Source: JAVBMC01 sp031552845
GTDB taxonomy: Bacteria; Verrucomicrobiota; Kiritimatiellia; RFP12; DVOR01
Direction of reading: 5' to 3'
NCBI GenBank assembly: GCA_031552845.1
Contig: JAVBMC010000041.1
Coordinates: forward strand, 1 to 64,000
DNA: 64,000 bases
In this document: positions 53,049 to 61,839 of the stretch, piece by piece
Numbering within the stretch: position 1 is the first letter of the stretch
Layout: each line of letters begins with the position of its first letter
Translations under genes and position numbers: made by a program
The notes under the pieces: generated by a model
What the model was told of the DNA's origin: nothing
What the model saw: only the letters and a program-made list of their open reading frames with translations
Database searches by the model: none

Positions 53049-53789
53049 TCACATGACCATGCCGCCGTTAACGCTCAAGGTCTGCCCCGTGATATACCCG
53101 GCATCGTTTGACGCCAGAAACAGCACGCTCTTGGCGATATCCTCACCGGCACCGAAACGGCCCAGCGGAATGTTCGCCAGCATTTGAGACTTGATCGCTT
53201 CCGGAAGCACATCCGTCATCTGAGAAATGATGAACCCGGGTGCAACCGCATTCACGCGGACGCCCCGGCTTGCCAACTCTTTCGCCAGACTCTTCGTCAT
53301 GGCTATCAACCCGGCTTTTGAGGCCGAGTAGTTGCTCTGACCCGCATTCCCCGTCAAACCAACGACGGAGGTAATGTTGATCAAGCTCCCTGAACGCTGC
53401 TTCATCATAACCTTCGCGGCCGCCCTTGAAAACAAGAACGCACCCTTCAGGTTAATCCGTAAAACCTCGTCCCAATCCTCATCCGCCATGCGGATGATCA
53501 GCTTATCGCGCGTGACGCCGGCGTTATTCACCACCACGTCAACCCGCCCAAATTCTTCCATGACCTTCGCGATGCACGCATCGACCGAAGCCGCATCACC
53601 CACATCCGTCGGAACCACCGTCGCCTTGCGCCCCAAAGCGCGCACCTGCTCGGCAGTCTCCTCCAACGGCGCCGGGGAACGCCCGCACAGCACCACGTCC
53701 GCGCCCTCTTGGGCAAACCCGACGGCAATCGCCTGCCCGATCCCGCGGCCTGCACCCGTCACAATCACAATCTTATTTTCGAAACGCAT
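53049..53789 (-). CDS. fabG: 3-oxoacyl-ACP reductase FabG
   Basis: NADPH-dependent ketoreductase of type II fatty acid synthesis, 246 residues. Short-chain dehydrogenase motifs: TGAGRGIG near the N-terminus, NNAG, catalytic Ser in NITSVVG and YSASKAG (Tyr and Lys of the triad), and the C-terminal GQTLSVNGGMVM typical of FabG. ATG 53789 is the family start; an upstream in-frame start at 53834 would overlap fabD. Between fabD and acpP as in many bacteria. Confidence 0.97.
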   Translation of the reverse strand: MRFENKIVIVTGAGRGIGQAIAVGFAQEGADVVLCGRSPAPLEETAEQVRALGRKATVVPTDVGDAASVDACIAKVMEEFGRVDVVVNNAGVTRDKLIIRMADEDWDEVLRINLKGAFLFSRAAAKVMMKQRSGSLINITSVVGLTGNAGQSNYSASKAGLIAMTKSLAKELASRGVRVNAVAPGFIISQMTDVLPEAIKSQMLANIPLGRFGAGEDIAKSVLFLASNDAGYITGQTLSVNGGMVM

Positions 53790-53808
53790 CGTGTGCAAAA
53801 CCTTTCGC

Positions 53809-54711
53809 TTAGACAGCCGCCAACGTCGCGGCATCCTGCACGTTCTTCACGGTGTTCGACTTATCAATGCGGCGGATCAATCCGGACAGCACCTTGCCAG
53901 GGCCGAACTCGATGAACTCCTTCTCGCCGGCATTCATCGCAGTCGTTACGCAATCCGCCCACAATACCGACTCCGTAATCTGACGCAACATCTCGGACTT
54001 AATCTCGGCAGGCTCATTCGAATGCAAACGGCCCAGCACGTTCGACAGCACCGGCATCTGCGGCGCATTAAACGTCACGCCATCCAGCACCGCCGTCATC
54101 TTGTCACGCGCACTCTGCATCAACGGCGAATGGAAAGCACCCGCCACCGTCAGCACAACTGCCTTCAAACCCATCTCGGCGCAAGCGGCCTCGGCCTTCG
54201 CTACAGCATCCTTCGTGCCCGAGAGCACCACCTGCGCATCAGAATTGATGTTCGACTTGTAAGCGTCGGCCTTCGCACAGATCTCATCCAGCTGCGCCGC
54301 AGTCGCGCCCATCACAGAAATCATGCCGCTGGGATTCGCCTCGCAAGCCTCCTGCATGAAACGCCCGCGCGCTTCCAGTACCTTCAGCGTATCTTCAAAA
54401 CTCAAAACGCCGGCGATGTGCAGTGCCGTCCACTCGCCCAAGCTCAACCCCGCCGCCATAGCAAACTTCGCCTCGGGATACTTCTTCTGATAGGCGCGGA
54501 AACAAGCGGTGCTCGTCACAAAAATCGCGGGTTGGCAAACGTTCGACTTCGTCAGCTCTTCTGCAGGCCCTTCAAAACAAACCTTCTTCAAATCAAACGG
54601 CATCACGGCGTTCGCTTGGTCGAACAGCTCCATGATGGAAGCGTCCGCCTCCGCAAAATCCTTGCCCATGCCCGGGAACTGCGCCCCTTGTCCTGCAAAT
54701 ACGCAAACCAT
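53809..54711 (-). CDS. fabD: malonyl-CoA:ACP transacylase FabD
   Basis: Loads malonyl groups onto ACP. 300 residues. Opens FAGQGAQFPGMG, nucleophile in GLSLGEW, and the catalytic His in GAFHSPLM; FGPGKVLSGL is near the end. Five bases separate it from plsX upstream and 19 from fabG downstream. Confidence 0.97.
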   Translation of the reverse strand: MVCVFAGQGAQFPGMGKDFAEADASIMELFDQANAVMPFDLKKVCFEGPAEELTKSNVCQPAIFVTSTACFRAYQKKYPEAKFAMAAGLSLGEWTALHIAGVLSFEDTLKVLEARGRFMQEACEANPSGMISVMGATAAQLDEICAKADAYKSNINSDAQVVLSGTKDAVAKAEAACAEMGLKAVVLTVAGAFHSPLMQSARDKMTAVLDGVTFNAPQMPVLSNVLGRLHSNEPAEIKSEMLRQITESVLWADCVTTAMNAGEKEFIEFGPGKVLSGLIRRIDKSNTVKNVQDAATLAAV

Positions 54712-54716
54712 AATTA

Positions 54717-55820
54717 TTACACGCCCGCAGGCGCCTCCGTTGACTCAGGTTTCTTTGTTTCTTCAGCGGCTGCCGCATGGCCATTGCCATGACCGTTACC
54801 ATTTGCCGGCGCAAACGGCGGCATCTCGGCAATGCGCTTTTCAATCAGCTTGCTGACATTATTCCGTGCCGCGGCGGCGCCTGCAATGATGGCAAAATAA
54901 ATCGCGCGGAACGATGAGCTGCCATGCGAAATAATGACCGCCCCCGGCACGCCCAACAGCGGCGCACCGCCATAAACTTCCGGATCCATCCGCTTCTTCA
55001 GCGCACGCAATGCGCCCTTGAGCAGAATCGCGCCAATCACCCGCACCCAGTGGCGGACGAACTCCTGCTTCATCCAATCGCCAATCGCATGCGCCACGCT
55101 CTCCGTGGTCTTGAGGATGACGTTCCCGACAAACCCGTCGCACACAACAACGTCCGTTTGCCCCAAGAACAGATCATGCCCTTCCACATTACCGCGGAAG
55201 TTCAAATCCAGCTTCTGCAATAACGGAAACGCCTTCTTCGTCAGCTCATTGCCCTTGGAGTCCTCGGTGCCGATGCTCATCAACCCGACGATCGGCTTCT
55301 CTTGACGCAGTGCCGCCTGCGAATAGGCCGCGCCCATCACAGCAAACTGCGCCAGCCACTCCTCGTGGCAGTCGGTATTAGCACCGGCATCGAGCAACAG
55401 CAACGGACGCGAACGCGTCGGCAGCACGGTGGCAATCGCCGGACGGATTACGCCGGCAATGCGCCCCAATCCAAACACTGCGGCCGAAGCCACCGCGCCT
55501 GAATTGCCGGCCGACACCATCGCATCCGCCTCGCCATTCTTCAACAGATCGACGCACACGTTGATGGAACAGTCCTTCTTCCGCCGCACTGCTGCGGCCG
55601 GGGACTCTTCCATCGAAATGTTTTCCGTGCAATGGATGATCTTCAAACGAGGATTGCTCGCCGCGCCGGGATACTTTGCCAGCTCTGCGACAACAGCCTC
55701 CTTCTGACCCACCAAAAATATCGTGGTGATATCTTTCAGTTTGTCAACGGCTTCCACCGCGCCCCTGACTGTTTCCAGAGGCGCGTGGTCTCCACCCATT
55801 ACGTCCAGTGCTATCCGCAT
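54717..55820 (-). CDS. plsX: phosphate acyltransferase PlsX
   Basis: Makes acyl phosphate from acyl-ACP for phospholipid synthesis. 367 residues. Starts MRIALDVMGGDHAP, with SAGNSGA, GANTDCHEEWL, SIGTEDSKGNEL and GFVGNVILKTTE. The last 30 residues are a low-complexity Gly/Asn/His/Ala/Glu tail (GNGHGNGHAAAAEETKKPE) absent from typical members. Follows rpmF after 51 bases. Confidence 0.96.
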   Translation of the reverse strand: MRIALDVMGGDHAPLETVRGAVEAVDKLKDITTIFLVGQKEAVVAELAKYPGAASNPRLKIIHCTENISMEESPAAAVRRKKDCSINVCVDLLKNGEADAMVSAGNSGAVASAAVFGLGRIAGVIRPAIATVLPTRSRPLLLLDAGANTDCHEEWLAQFAVMGAAYSQAALRQEKPIVGLMSIGTEDSKGNELTKKAFPLLQKLDLNFRGNVEGHDLFLGQTDVVVCDGFVGNVILKTTESVAHAIGDWMKQEFVRHWVRVIGAILLKGALRALKKRMDPEVYGGAPLLGVPGAVIISHGSSSFRAIYFAIIAGAAAARNNVSKLIEKRIAEMPPFAPANGNGHGNGHAAAAEETKKPESTEAPAGV

Positions 55821-55871
55821 AGTTTATTATAAGGAATAGAATGCTGGTTTAATGTGTCTGCCGGGAAGCGC

Positions 55872-56051
55872 TTACGCTTCGACCGACAACACCTTGCGGC
55901 CGCGGTACATACCGCACGCCGTACAAGCGCGGTGGGACTGCACCGGAGCGCCGCAGGCAGGACAGACGCCCAGCGAGGGCACCGTAGCCTTGATGTGGGC
56001 ACGACGCTGGCGGACGCGCATTTTCGACTTCTTCCTTTTAGGTACTGCCAT
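55872..56051 (-). CDS. rpmF: 50S ribosomal protein L32
   Basis: 59 residues: begins MAVPKRKKSKMRVRQRRAH and has two CXXC pairs, CPAC and CTAC, forming a zinc ribbon, followed by YRGRKVL. It sits in the classic yceD-rpmF-plsX order. ATG 56051; stop TAA at 55872-55874. Confidence 0.95.
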   Translation of the reverse strand: MAVPKRKKSKMRVRQRRAHIKATVPSLGVCPACGAPVQSHRACTACGMYRGRKVLSVEA

Positions 56052-56123
56052 CTGATTACTCTCGTTTCTAGTTTGTAGTTCAACAACTCACGGTGCAAGG
56101 ACGACCCGTCCCGCACCGCTCGC

Positions 56124-56609
56124 TTACAATTTTAAGCCATCCAGAGCCGACCACCGGCTCTCCAACCGTCCCGATTCCCGGCAATCGCACGGGCCGGAAT
56201 TCAAGTTCCGTCCGCAGCACATGCAAAGCCCCAGACACGCCTCCGCGCAAAGCGGATACGCCGGCAGGGCAAGTATGATAGCCTCTCGGAGGCCTTCGGT
56301 CAAGTCTAGGAATGCGTTTGCGTCAAGAATTTCTTCACTGGCACAAAACTCACTCTCCCGGATTTCCCGCTCAAAACCCTCTCCGCAGCGCGAACACAAG
56401 CTCCCGACACGCTGCCACACCTGCCCGCGCACCAACAGCTCGGAGCCGATGATTTGCGCAAAAACATCATAAAAAAGCCCGCTTTTCGGGCTAACTTCGT
56501 CATCCGCGCTCAAATCCAACACACTTGCCGGCAACTCTCCCTGCAGCTGCTCGCCGTCCGGATCCAGCCGCGCCAGATCAACGATCAAACGCTCCTGTGT
56601 CTCCAACAC
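56124..56609 (-). CDS. YceD/DUF177 family protein
   Basis: 161 residues. Family protein normally encoded before rpmF and linked to 23S rRNA or ribosome assembly in plants and bacteria. Cysteines in LCSRCGEGF and in PLCAEACLGLCMCCGRNLN match the conserved metal-like motif near the C-terminus. Start is GTG 56609 or TTG 56606; the AGGAGG just upstream is better spaced for 56606. It overlaps the end of coaD by about 30 bases. Confidence 0.9.
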   Translation of the reverse strand: MLETQERLIVDLARLDPDGEQLQGELPASVLDLSADDEVSPKSGLFYDVFAQIIGSELLVRGQVWQRVGSLCSRCGEGFEREIRESEFCASEEILDANAFLDLTEGLREAIILALPAYPLCAEACLGLCMCCGRNLNSGPCDCRESGRLESRWSALDGLKL

Positions 56610-57132
56610 CGCCTCCTTTCCGCAGCTGCAATTCCGGGTGTTTGCTCAGGTATTCCGACAGGTGACGCTGCACGGACGGCGGCACGAACTGGGAAGTATC
56701 CCCCCCGTAACGGGCGATTTCCCGCACGGTACTGGCCGTCACATAGCTATGCTCCTCATTCGGCATCATGAACATCGTCTCGATATCCGGGTCCAATTTA
56801 CGGTTCGTCAGCGCCATCTGAAACTCATACTCAAAGTCCGAATACGCCCGCAATCCCCGCACCACAACCTGCACGTTACGCTTCCGGCAGAACTCCGTCA
56901 GCAGGCAGTCCAACGGCTCCACCGTCACATCCTGCAATCCGGCCTCATCCAACGCATCGCGCACCATCCGCATCCGGTCGGCAATCGTGAACATCCCCGT
57001 CGGCTTTACCGACAGCCCCGCCACAGCGATAGTCAGCTTGCTGAAAATCCGCCGCGAGCGGACAATCAAATCAAAGTGCCCCATCGTCAGAGGGTCAAAC
57101 GTTCCCGGATATACGGCAGTATGGTTACTCAT
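56578..57132 (-). CDS. coaD: phosphopantetheine adenylyltransferase CoaD
   Basis: Penultimate step of coenzyme A synthesis, cytosolic. 184 residues. Nucleotidyltransferase motif YPGTFDPLTMGH, then VRGLRAYSDFEYEFQMA and the C-terminal EEHSYVTASTVREIA. ATG 57132 gives the usual start; the upstream in-frame start at 57165 adds eleven unlikely residues. Its place before the ACP/fatty acid genes fits, since CoA supplies the ACP prosthetic group. Confidence 0.97.
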   Translation of the reverse strand: MSNHTAVYPGTFDPLTMGHFDLIVRSRRIFSKLTIAVAGLSVKPTGMFTIADRMRMVRDALDEAGLQDVTVEPLDCLLTEFCRKRNVQVVVRGLRAYSDFEYEFQMALTNRKLDPDIETMFMMPNEEHSYVTASTVREIARYGGDTSQFVPPSVQRHLSEYLSKHPELQLRKGGGVGDTGAFDR

Positions 57133-57262
57133 AAAATCACTCAAATTCCGCGGTCTCGATTCCATGCCGCGTTGCCCTGTACAATACCATATATAGGTCT
57201 AAAACACAAGGCCAAACCCCTGTCCAAGGGGAACGCGCGCTCCATCGCCCCTGTCGCCCCGG

Positions 57263-57895
57263 CTACTCCTTCGGTTCCGCCGCCGCCCGTTTACCGCCAG
57301 TTTTTTTCTCGGGACGCAGGCTGATTACGGCACCGCCCGCAGGGTTACACAGAACCCGGATGCGCGTATCCCACGCCACCCCGGGAAACCGCTCGCTCAT
57401 ATAAGCAAGCCCCGTCCCCTCGTCCTTCTTCGCATCACGCAGGATTGAAACCGTATACGTCGCCACCTGCGCCTCTTTCGGCAGCGCCAACACCAAATCT
57501 TCCATGCGCACCGTCACCGCCATGCCCCTCGCCGTCAGGATCGCCACCTTCCAGCCGCTCACATGGAACCGCTGCGCAATCACCAGAAACTCGCCGATCT
57601 CTCCGCGCAGAGGCAGATCCTCCGGCCGCCGCAGGCTGATCACCCGCATGGCGATTTTGAAAGCCTCCTTATGCGCCACCGTCGCCGCTGCCGCACATTT
57701 CCACGATAAATGCCGCGCCGACGGCACTGTCACGAACAGCTCCGTCAGCTCCTCCCCCACATCTTTAAACTGCCCCGACTCCCTGCTCTTCTTCTCCACG
57801 CCCGCCTGCCGCGGCGGGTTGAACAGGCAGTCAACCGGCTTGTCATAAACACGCTCGCCAAGTTTCAGCTTGCCGTCGACGTATGTAAAGGACAT
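57263..57895 (-). CDS. conserved-looking protein of unknown function
   Basis: 210 residues, not recognised. No signal peptide or membrane segment. Two beta-rich halves: residues 1-60 include SFTYVDGKLKLGERVYDKPVD, and the middle has LPLRGEIGEFLVIAQRFHVSGWKVAILT. The C-terminal tail is basic (RPEKKTGGKRAAAEPKE), which could contact nucleic acid. ATG 57895 has GGGAG eleven bases upstream; TTG 57913 is an alternative. It lies 23 bases after rpsA and before coaD in the same direction, so it is likely co-expressed with translation and CoA genes. Confidence 0.7.
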   Translation of the reverse strand: MSFTYVDGKLKLGERVYDKPVDCLFNPPRQAGVEKKSRESGQFKDVGEELTELFVTVPSARHLSWKCAAAATVAHKEAFKIAMRVISLRRPEDLPLRGEIGEFLVIAQRFHVSGWKVAILTARGMAVTVRMEDLVLALPKEAQVATYTVSILRDAKKDEGTGLAYMSERFPGVAWDTRIRVLCNPAGGAVISLRPEKKTGGKRAAAEPKE

Positions 57896-57918
57896 AGCAT
57901 CCAGTGCTCCCAATGAGG

Positions 57919-59361
57919 TTAATCGAAAGTCAACTTATTCAGCATATCCCCCAGTGAACCCAAACTCTCGGACGGCTTAACCGAAGCGCGCCAATCCTCC
58001 TGCGCCTCCTCGGTGCCCTGTGCCGCCCACGTCTCCGGCAGCGTCAGCGAAATGCGGTCGCCCTCGAGCGACTTCACAATCACCTTGATCTTGGACGCCG
58101 GCGCAAAACGCCGCTCCAACTGCGCCACTGGCGACCCCTGCTTCGGCACCTGCGTCTCGCTGATGTGCAGCAGCCCCGTCTGCTCCTCAGACAACCGGAC
58201 GAAAATACCGAACGGACGGATCGACTCCACAATCCCTTCCACCTCCACGCCGACAGCCAGCTCACCCGGCTTCAGTTCGGCAATGCGGCGGTCAAGCGGC
58301 TTGAGGGCAATGCGCCGCTTCGCAAAATCAACCGACTCCACCTGCAGCTCCAGCTCCTGCCCTTCCTTCACAACTTCACGCGCCGAAATCAAACGGCGTC
58401 CGCCACCCAAGCGCCCGATGGAAATCAACCCTTCCACGCCCGGCACGATCTGCGCAAACGCGCCGAACTTTTCAATGCGCGTAATCGTCCCCGTCAGCAC
58501 GCTGCCCACCGGATGCTGCTCCAGCACCTGATCCCACGGATCGCCCTGCACTGCACGCAGACTCAGCGACACGCGCCCGGCCTCTTCGTCAATCGACAGC
58601 ACCATCACATCGACGGCGTCGCCTTCCTTCAAAACATCCTGCGGCTTCACATCACGCTGCCAGGCAATCTCGCGCAGCGGAATCAAACCCTCCGCACCGC
58701 CGAGATCGACGAACACGCCAAAGTCCGCAAAGCGCGTCACCGTGCCCTTGCGGATTTGATTCGGCACCAGCTCGGCGAACAACGCCTGGCGCTGTTCCTC
58801 ACGCTCATCCTCCAACAGCTCTCGGCGGCTGATAATCAAATTCGTCCCGCGGTCATCCTCGCCATACTCCGTAATCAAGAACGCCATCTTGCGGCCGATG
58901 TAATCCTCGCCTTCCTTCTTGAACAGCGCCATTTGCGAGAAGGGGCAGAACGCCCGCTTGCCCGCAACCGTCACTTCGTAACCGCCGTTGACTTCCTTCT
59001 GCACCACGCCCTCAACCGGCTGGCGCAGGTTGAACGCTTCGCTCAACCCGCGATCCGCTACCGGCGCCACAGTCGACGCCTTCGACGTAAACAGAAACGT
59101 CCCGTCCTGCATCCCCAGAAACCGCAGCCGCACCACATCGCCCACCTTCACGGTCAACGCGCCGTTTTCATCGGTGAATTCCTCGGCAGGAATGATCGCC
59201 TCGCGCTTCGCCTTCACGTCGCACGCCACGGTCTGCCCCTGCACCGACAGCACAACGGCATCCACCATCTCGCCGGGGTCGAACCCCTTGCGGTAACTCT
59301 CAAACTGCGCATTCACCAGCGCTTCAAACGCGCTGAGATCCCCGGACTTTTTCTGCTTCAT
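57919..59361 (-). CDS. rpsA: 30S ribosomal protein S1
   Basis: 480 residues with about five S1 RNA-binding repeats; the clearest are GTVTRFADFGVFVDLGGAEG, GTITRIEKFGAFAQIVPGVE and GIVESIRPFGIFVRLSEEQT. It binds mRNA leaders on the 30S subunit. Five repeats instead of six are normal outside Proteobacteria. ATG 59361 follows AAGGA; the in-frame TTG 59373 is less likely. Only 18 bases separate it from the MFS transporter gene upstream, suggesting shared transcription. Confidence 0.93.
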   Translation of the reverse strand: MKQKKSGDLSAFEALVNAQFESYRKGFDPGEMVDAVVLSVQGQTVACDVKAKREAIIPAEEFTDENGALTVKVGDVVRLRFLGMQDGTFLFTSKASTVAPVADRGLSEAFNLRQPVEGVVQKEVNGGYEVTVAGKRAFCPFSQMALFKKEGEDYIGRKMAFLITEYGEDDRGTNLIISRRELLEDEREEQRQALFAELVPNQIRKGTVTRFADFGVFVDLGGAEGLIPLREIAWQRDVKPQDVLKEGDAVDVMVLSIDEEAGRVSLSLRAVQGDPWDQVLEQHPVGSVLTGTITRIEKFGAFAQIVPGVEGLISIGRLGGGRRLISAREVVKEGQELELQVESVDFAKRRIALKPLDRRIAELKPGELAVGVEVEGIVESIRPFGIFVRLSEEQTGLLHISETQVPKQGSPVAQLERRFAPASKIKVIVKSLEGDRISLTLPETWAAQGTEEAQEDWRASVKPSESLGSLGDMLNKLTFD

Positions 59362-59379
59362 GAATTCCTTCAACTAACC

Positions 59380-60549
59380 TTACTTCGCCGCGCTCTTATT
59401 ATCGCGGTACAACACGGCCAACGCCGCCAAATACGCTCCGCAGGCCAACAGCACGCCAATCGAGCCGTAAGCCCCGAACTTCTGAAATGCAAACGCCATC
59501 AGCGGCGGCGACACCGCACCGCCCGCAACGCCCATAATCAACAGGCCGGAAATCTCATTCGCCTTCTCCGGCTTATGCTGAATCGCCCACGAGAACACCA
59601 TCGAGAAAATGTTCGCGCCGCCGATTGCCGCCAACGCCACCAACACCCCCGTCACCTGCATGCTCTCCGCCTTCACGCCCAACATCGCCGCCAGCGCGCC
59701 GATCATAATCACCACGCTGATCCGCATGAACATCGAGATCGGCACCTTCGCCAAAATCAACGATCCCACAAACGCACCCGCTGTGCGCCCTGCAAAATAC
59801 ACGCTCACCAACGGCAGCCCCCACACCTCCTGCTCGAACGTCGACGTATAACAATTCATCCCCACGTCGAACCCCACCACCACGATGATCGCACAAAACA
59901 GCGCCAGCAAACGGCGGTCGCCCAACAACCCCAAACACTCGCCAAACGAAGCCGTCTGCGCAGTCTCCTGCTCGCGCGGAATGTTCGACAGCCCAATCCA
60001 CAACAGCCCCACAATCGAAGCCGCCACATAAGCTTGAAACACCATTTGCAAATTGCCCGAGTGCGCCACCAACTTCGCCACCACAATCGGCCCCAAGAAC
60101 GACGCAATCGCCTTGATAAACTGACCCGCCGTCAAAAAGCTCGTCAGCTGATCACGCCGCACCACGTTCGACACCAGCGGATTCAACGCCACCTGAATCA
60201 CCGCATTACCGATACCCAGCAGCGCCACCGCCGCAAACATCGTGTACTTATTGTACGCCACCGACGGCAGGATAAACGCCCCCACCGTCAAAATCAAACT
60301 CAACAGCACCGTGTTCCGCCGCCCCAGCTTGTTCATCAACAAACCCGTCGGCACCGCGCACACAAAAAACCACAAAAACACCGCGCTCGGCAGGAAGCTC
60401 GCCACCTCCTTCGACAAGCTGAAATCCATCTCCGCATGAACCGCGATCTTGCCAATCAAATCGACAAAACCCATCACGAAGAAACCAAACATCACCGCCA
60501 TCACTGCAAACAATGACGCCGGCCGCTGCCCGCTCTGAACTTGACTCAT
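59380..60549 (-). CDS. MFS sugar transporter, FucP/GluP-like
   Basis: 389 residues, twelve predicted membrane helices, inner membrane. The major-facilitator loop between helices 2 and 3 is seen as GLLMNKLGRRNTVLL. GIGNAVIQVALNPLVSNV resembles the helix 4 signature of the fucose:H+ symporter family, so a hexose or fucose substrate is likely but unproven. ATG 60549. It sits directly upstream of rpsA on the same strand, an unusual neighbour. Confidence 0.88.
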   Translation of the reverse strand: MSQVQSGQRPASLFAVMAVMFGFFVMGFVDLIGKIAVHAEMDFSLSKEVASFLPSAVFLWFFVCAVPTGLLMNKLGRRNTVLLSLILTVGAFILPSVAYNKYTMFAAVALLGIGNAVIQVALNPLVSNVVRRDQLTSFLTAGQFIKAIASFLGPIVVAKLVAHSGNLQMVFQAYVAASIVGLLWIGLSNIPREQETAQTASFGECLGLLGDRRLLALFCAIIVVVGFDVGMNCYTSTFEQEVWGLPLVSVYFAGRTAGAFVGSLILAKVPISMFMRISVVIMIGALAAMLGVKAESMQVTGVLVALAAIGGANIFSMVFSWAIQHKPEKANEISGLLIMGVAGGAVSPPLMAFAFQKFGAYGSIGVLLACGAYLAALAVLYRDNKSAAK

Positions 60550-61254
60550 ACGACTCCCTTAATTAAACAAAAATCACAACTGAACAAATTCTACCATTCC
60601 CCCGCCCTCAAGTCAAGCCATACCCGCATATCTCCAAAACAACCGCTTCACCCACACAGCAAACCAAACGCCCCATTTCCCCGCCATTTACGCCCCAACC
60701 ACCACCAATACCGCTACAAACCACCCTATTAACCAATTTCCCCGCCCGCGCCCCAACACCTCCCCAATCCACACTTTCAACGATTATCTCCCGCCCCCAA
60801 CACCACAACTAACACCCCATTTCACACCCGCTACCCCCTCACGGGCTTGCAAGCCCGCAAATGAAGGCTTATAAGCCCACGACTCAAGGCTTGCAAGCCC
60901 CCAACTGTGGGGTTCGAAGCCCGCAACCGCAGGCTTACAACCCCACACAATTATCCCTCGAAGCATCCATTTGCGTACCTCTAACCATCGGACAACGCAG
61001 CACCCGCTGCGCAACAATACAGCACCAGCACCCACTGCCGTACTACGCAGCACCTGCTACAATTTTGTAACCCCTCCGCCACCAACATGTGCTAAACGAG
61101 ACATAAGCAACCCCACCCAACAGCTGCTTCATCCCCACTCCTCAAAAGGTAGGGCGCGTTTCGCCGAAACCGCCGCATCGCGTCAGCCTCCCAACTTATT
61201 ACCTATCACCTATTACTTCATCTCTAAAAAGTCGCCTTGTTACGCACTTTAATG
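60550..61254. other. gene-free region with palindrome array 3
   Basis: C/A-rich plus strand. Contains the 22-bp-period array at 60843-60944, a half copy of the GGTAGGGCGCGTTTCGCCGAAACCGCC element at about 61148-61175, and TTATTACCTATCACCTATTACTT at 61196-61218. No supported gene. Confidence 0.65.
60843..60944. repeat. array of 14-bp palindromes with 22-bp period (array 3)
   Basis: Five units start at 60843, 60865, 60887, 60909 and 60931: GGGCTTGCAAGCCC, AGGCTTATAAGCCC, AGGCTTGCAAGCCC, GGGGTTCGAAGCCC, AGGCTTACAACCCC. The period is exactly 22 bases. The order of centres (TGCA, TATA, TGCA, TCGA) differs from arrays 1 and 2. Confidence 0.9.
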
Positions 61255-61282
61255 TTGAATTATACCGCCAATATGGTATCAT
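61255..61282 (+). promoter_or_regulatory. promoter of small basic protein gene
   Basis: -35 TTGAAT (61255-61260), 16-bp spacer, -10 TATCAT (61277-61282). Confidence 0.5.
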
Positions 61283-61313
61283 GTCCCCCTTTTCAGTCGC
61301 AAGGAATCAGCAG

Positions 61314-61469
61314 ATGAGTCAGCATAGCAGTTTAAAAGGATCCAGCAAGATCGCCGCCAAGCGCAACGTTCTCAAGCGTTTCGAGCGCGTCGACTTGTTG
61401 AAGAAGCGCGGTCAGTGGAAAGATGGCGATCGCGGCCAAGGTTTGCGCAAGACCAAGCCTGAAGTCTAA
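61314..61469 (+). CDS. PVC-type small basic protein
   Basis: 51 residues, strongly basic: MSQHSSLKGSSKIAAKRNV, then KRFERVDLLKKRGQWKDGD. It matches the small basic protein family (TIGR04137) of Chlamydiae and Verrucomicrobia, thought to be linked to the ribosome, and is the best taxonomic marker here. ATG 61314 with AAGGA upstream gives the family length; an earlier in-frame start at 61281 overlaps the promoter. tRNA-Ala follows 7 bases after the stop and may be co-transcribed. Confidence 0.9.
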   Translation: MSQHSSLKGSSKIAAKRNVLKRFERVDLLKKRGQWKDGDRGQGLRKTKPEV

Positions 61470-61476
61470 TTATTTT

Positions 61477-61552
<76 letters not shown>

Positions 61553-61562
61553 AATTAAAAGA

Positions 61563-61593
61563 AAGCCCGGCTAATTAAAAGCTGGGCTTTTTT
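61563..61593 (+). terminator. terminator after tRNA-Ala
   Basis: AGCCCGGC and GCTGGGCT stem with a nine-base loop, followed by a run of T. Confidence 0.88.
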
Positions 61594-61622
61594 GTTGCCC
61601 ATATGCCGATAGCAAATGGGCA

Positions 61623-61820
61623 CCTCTAATAATTGCTGTCTCCAAAAGGTAGGGCAGGTCTCGCCGAGACCGCCGCACCGCGTTTAGCCTCTTCACAAAT
61701 TCACACACAACCATTACCCCGCTCGGCGGTTTCGGCGAAAGTGCCACAGGCACCTTCATAGCCCTACCCAACAACCGTGTCATCCCTCTCCGCGCCTCCG
61801 CGTCTCCGCGTGAGCTTTAT
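61623..61820. repeat. MITE-like element, copy next to XRE gene (left)
   Basis: Starts CCTCTAATAATTGCTGT like the copy at 62567. Inside are GGTAGGGCAGGTCTCGCCGAGACCGCC, then TTACCCCGCTCGGCGGTTTC and CTCCGCGTCTCCGCGTGAG. The right inverted end seen at 43821 is missing. Confidence 0.65.
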
Positions 61821-61839
61821 CCGACCTCGTCGTCCGCCC

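Noticed and set aside
58165..60516. 783-residue open frame on the plus strand
   Set aside because: His/Arg/Gln-rich and antisense to rpsA and the MFS gene, both clearly real.
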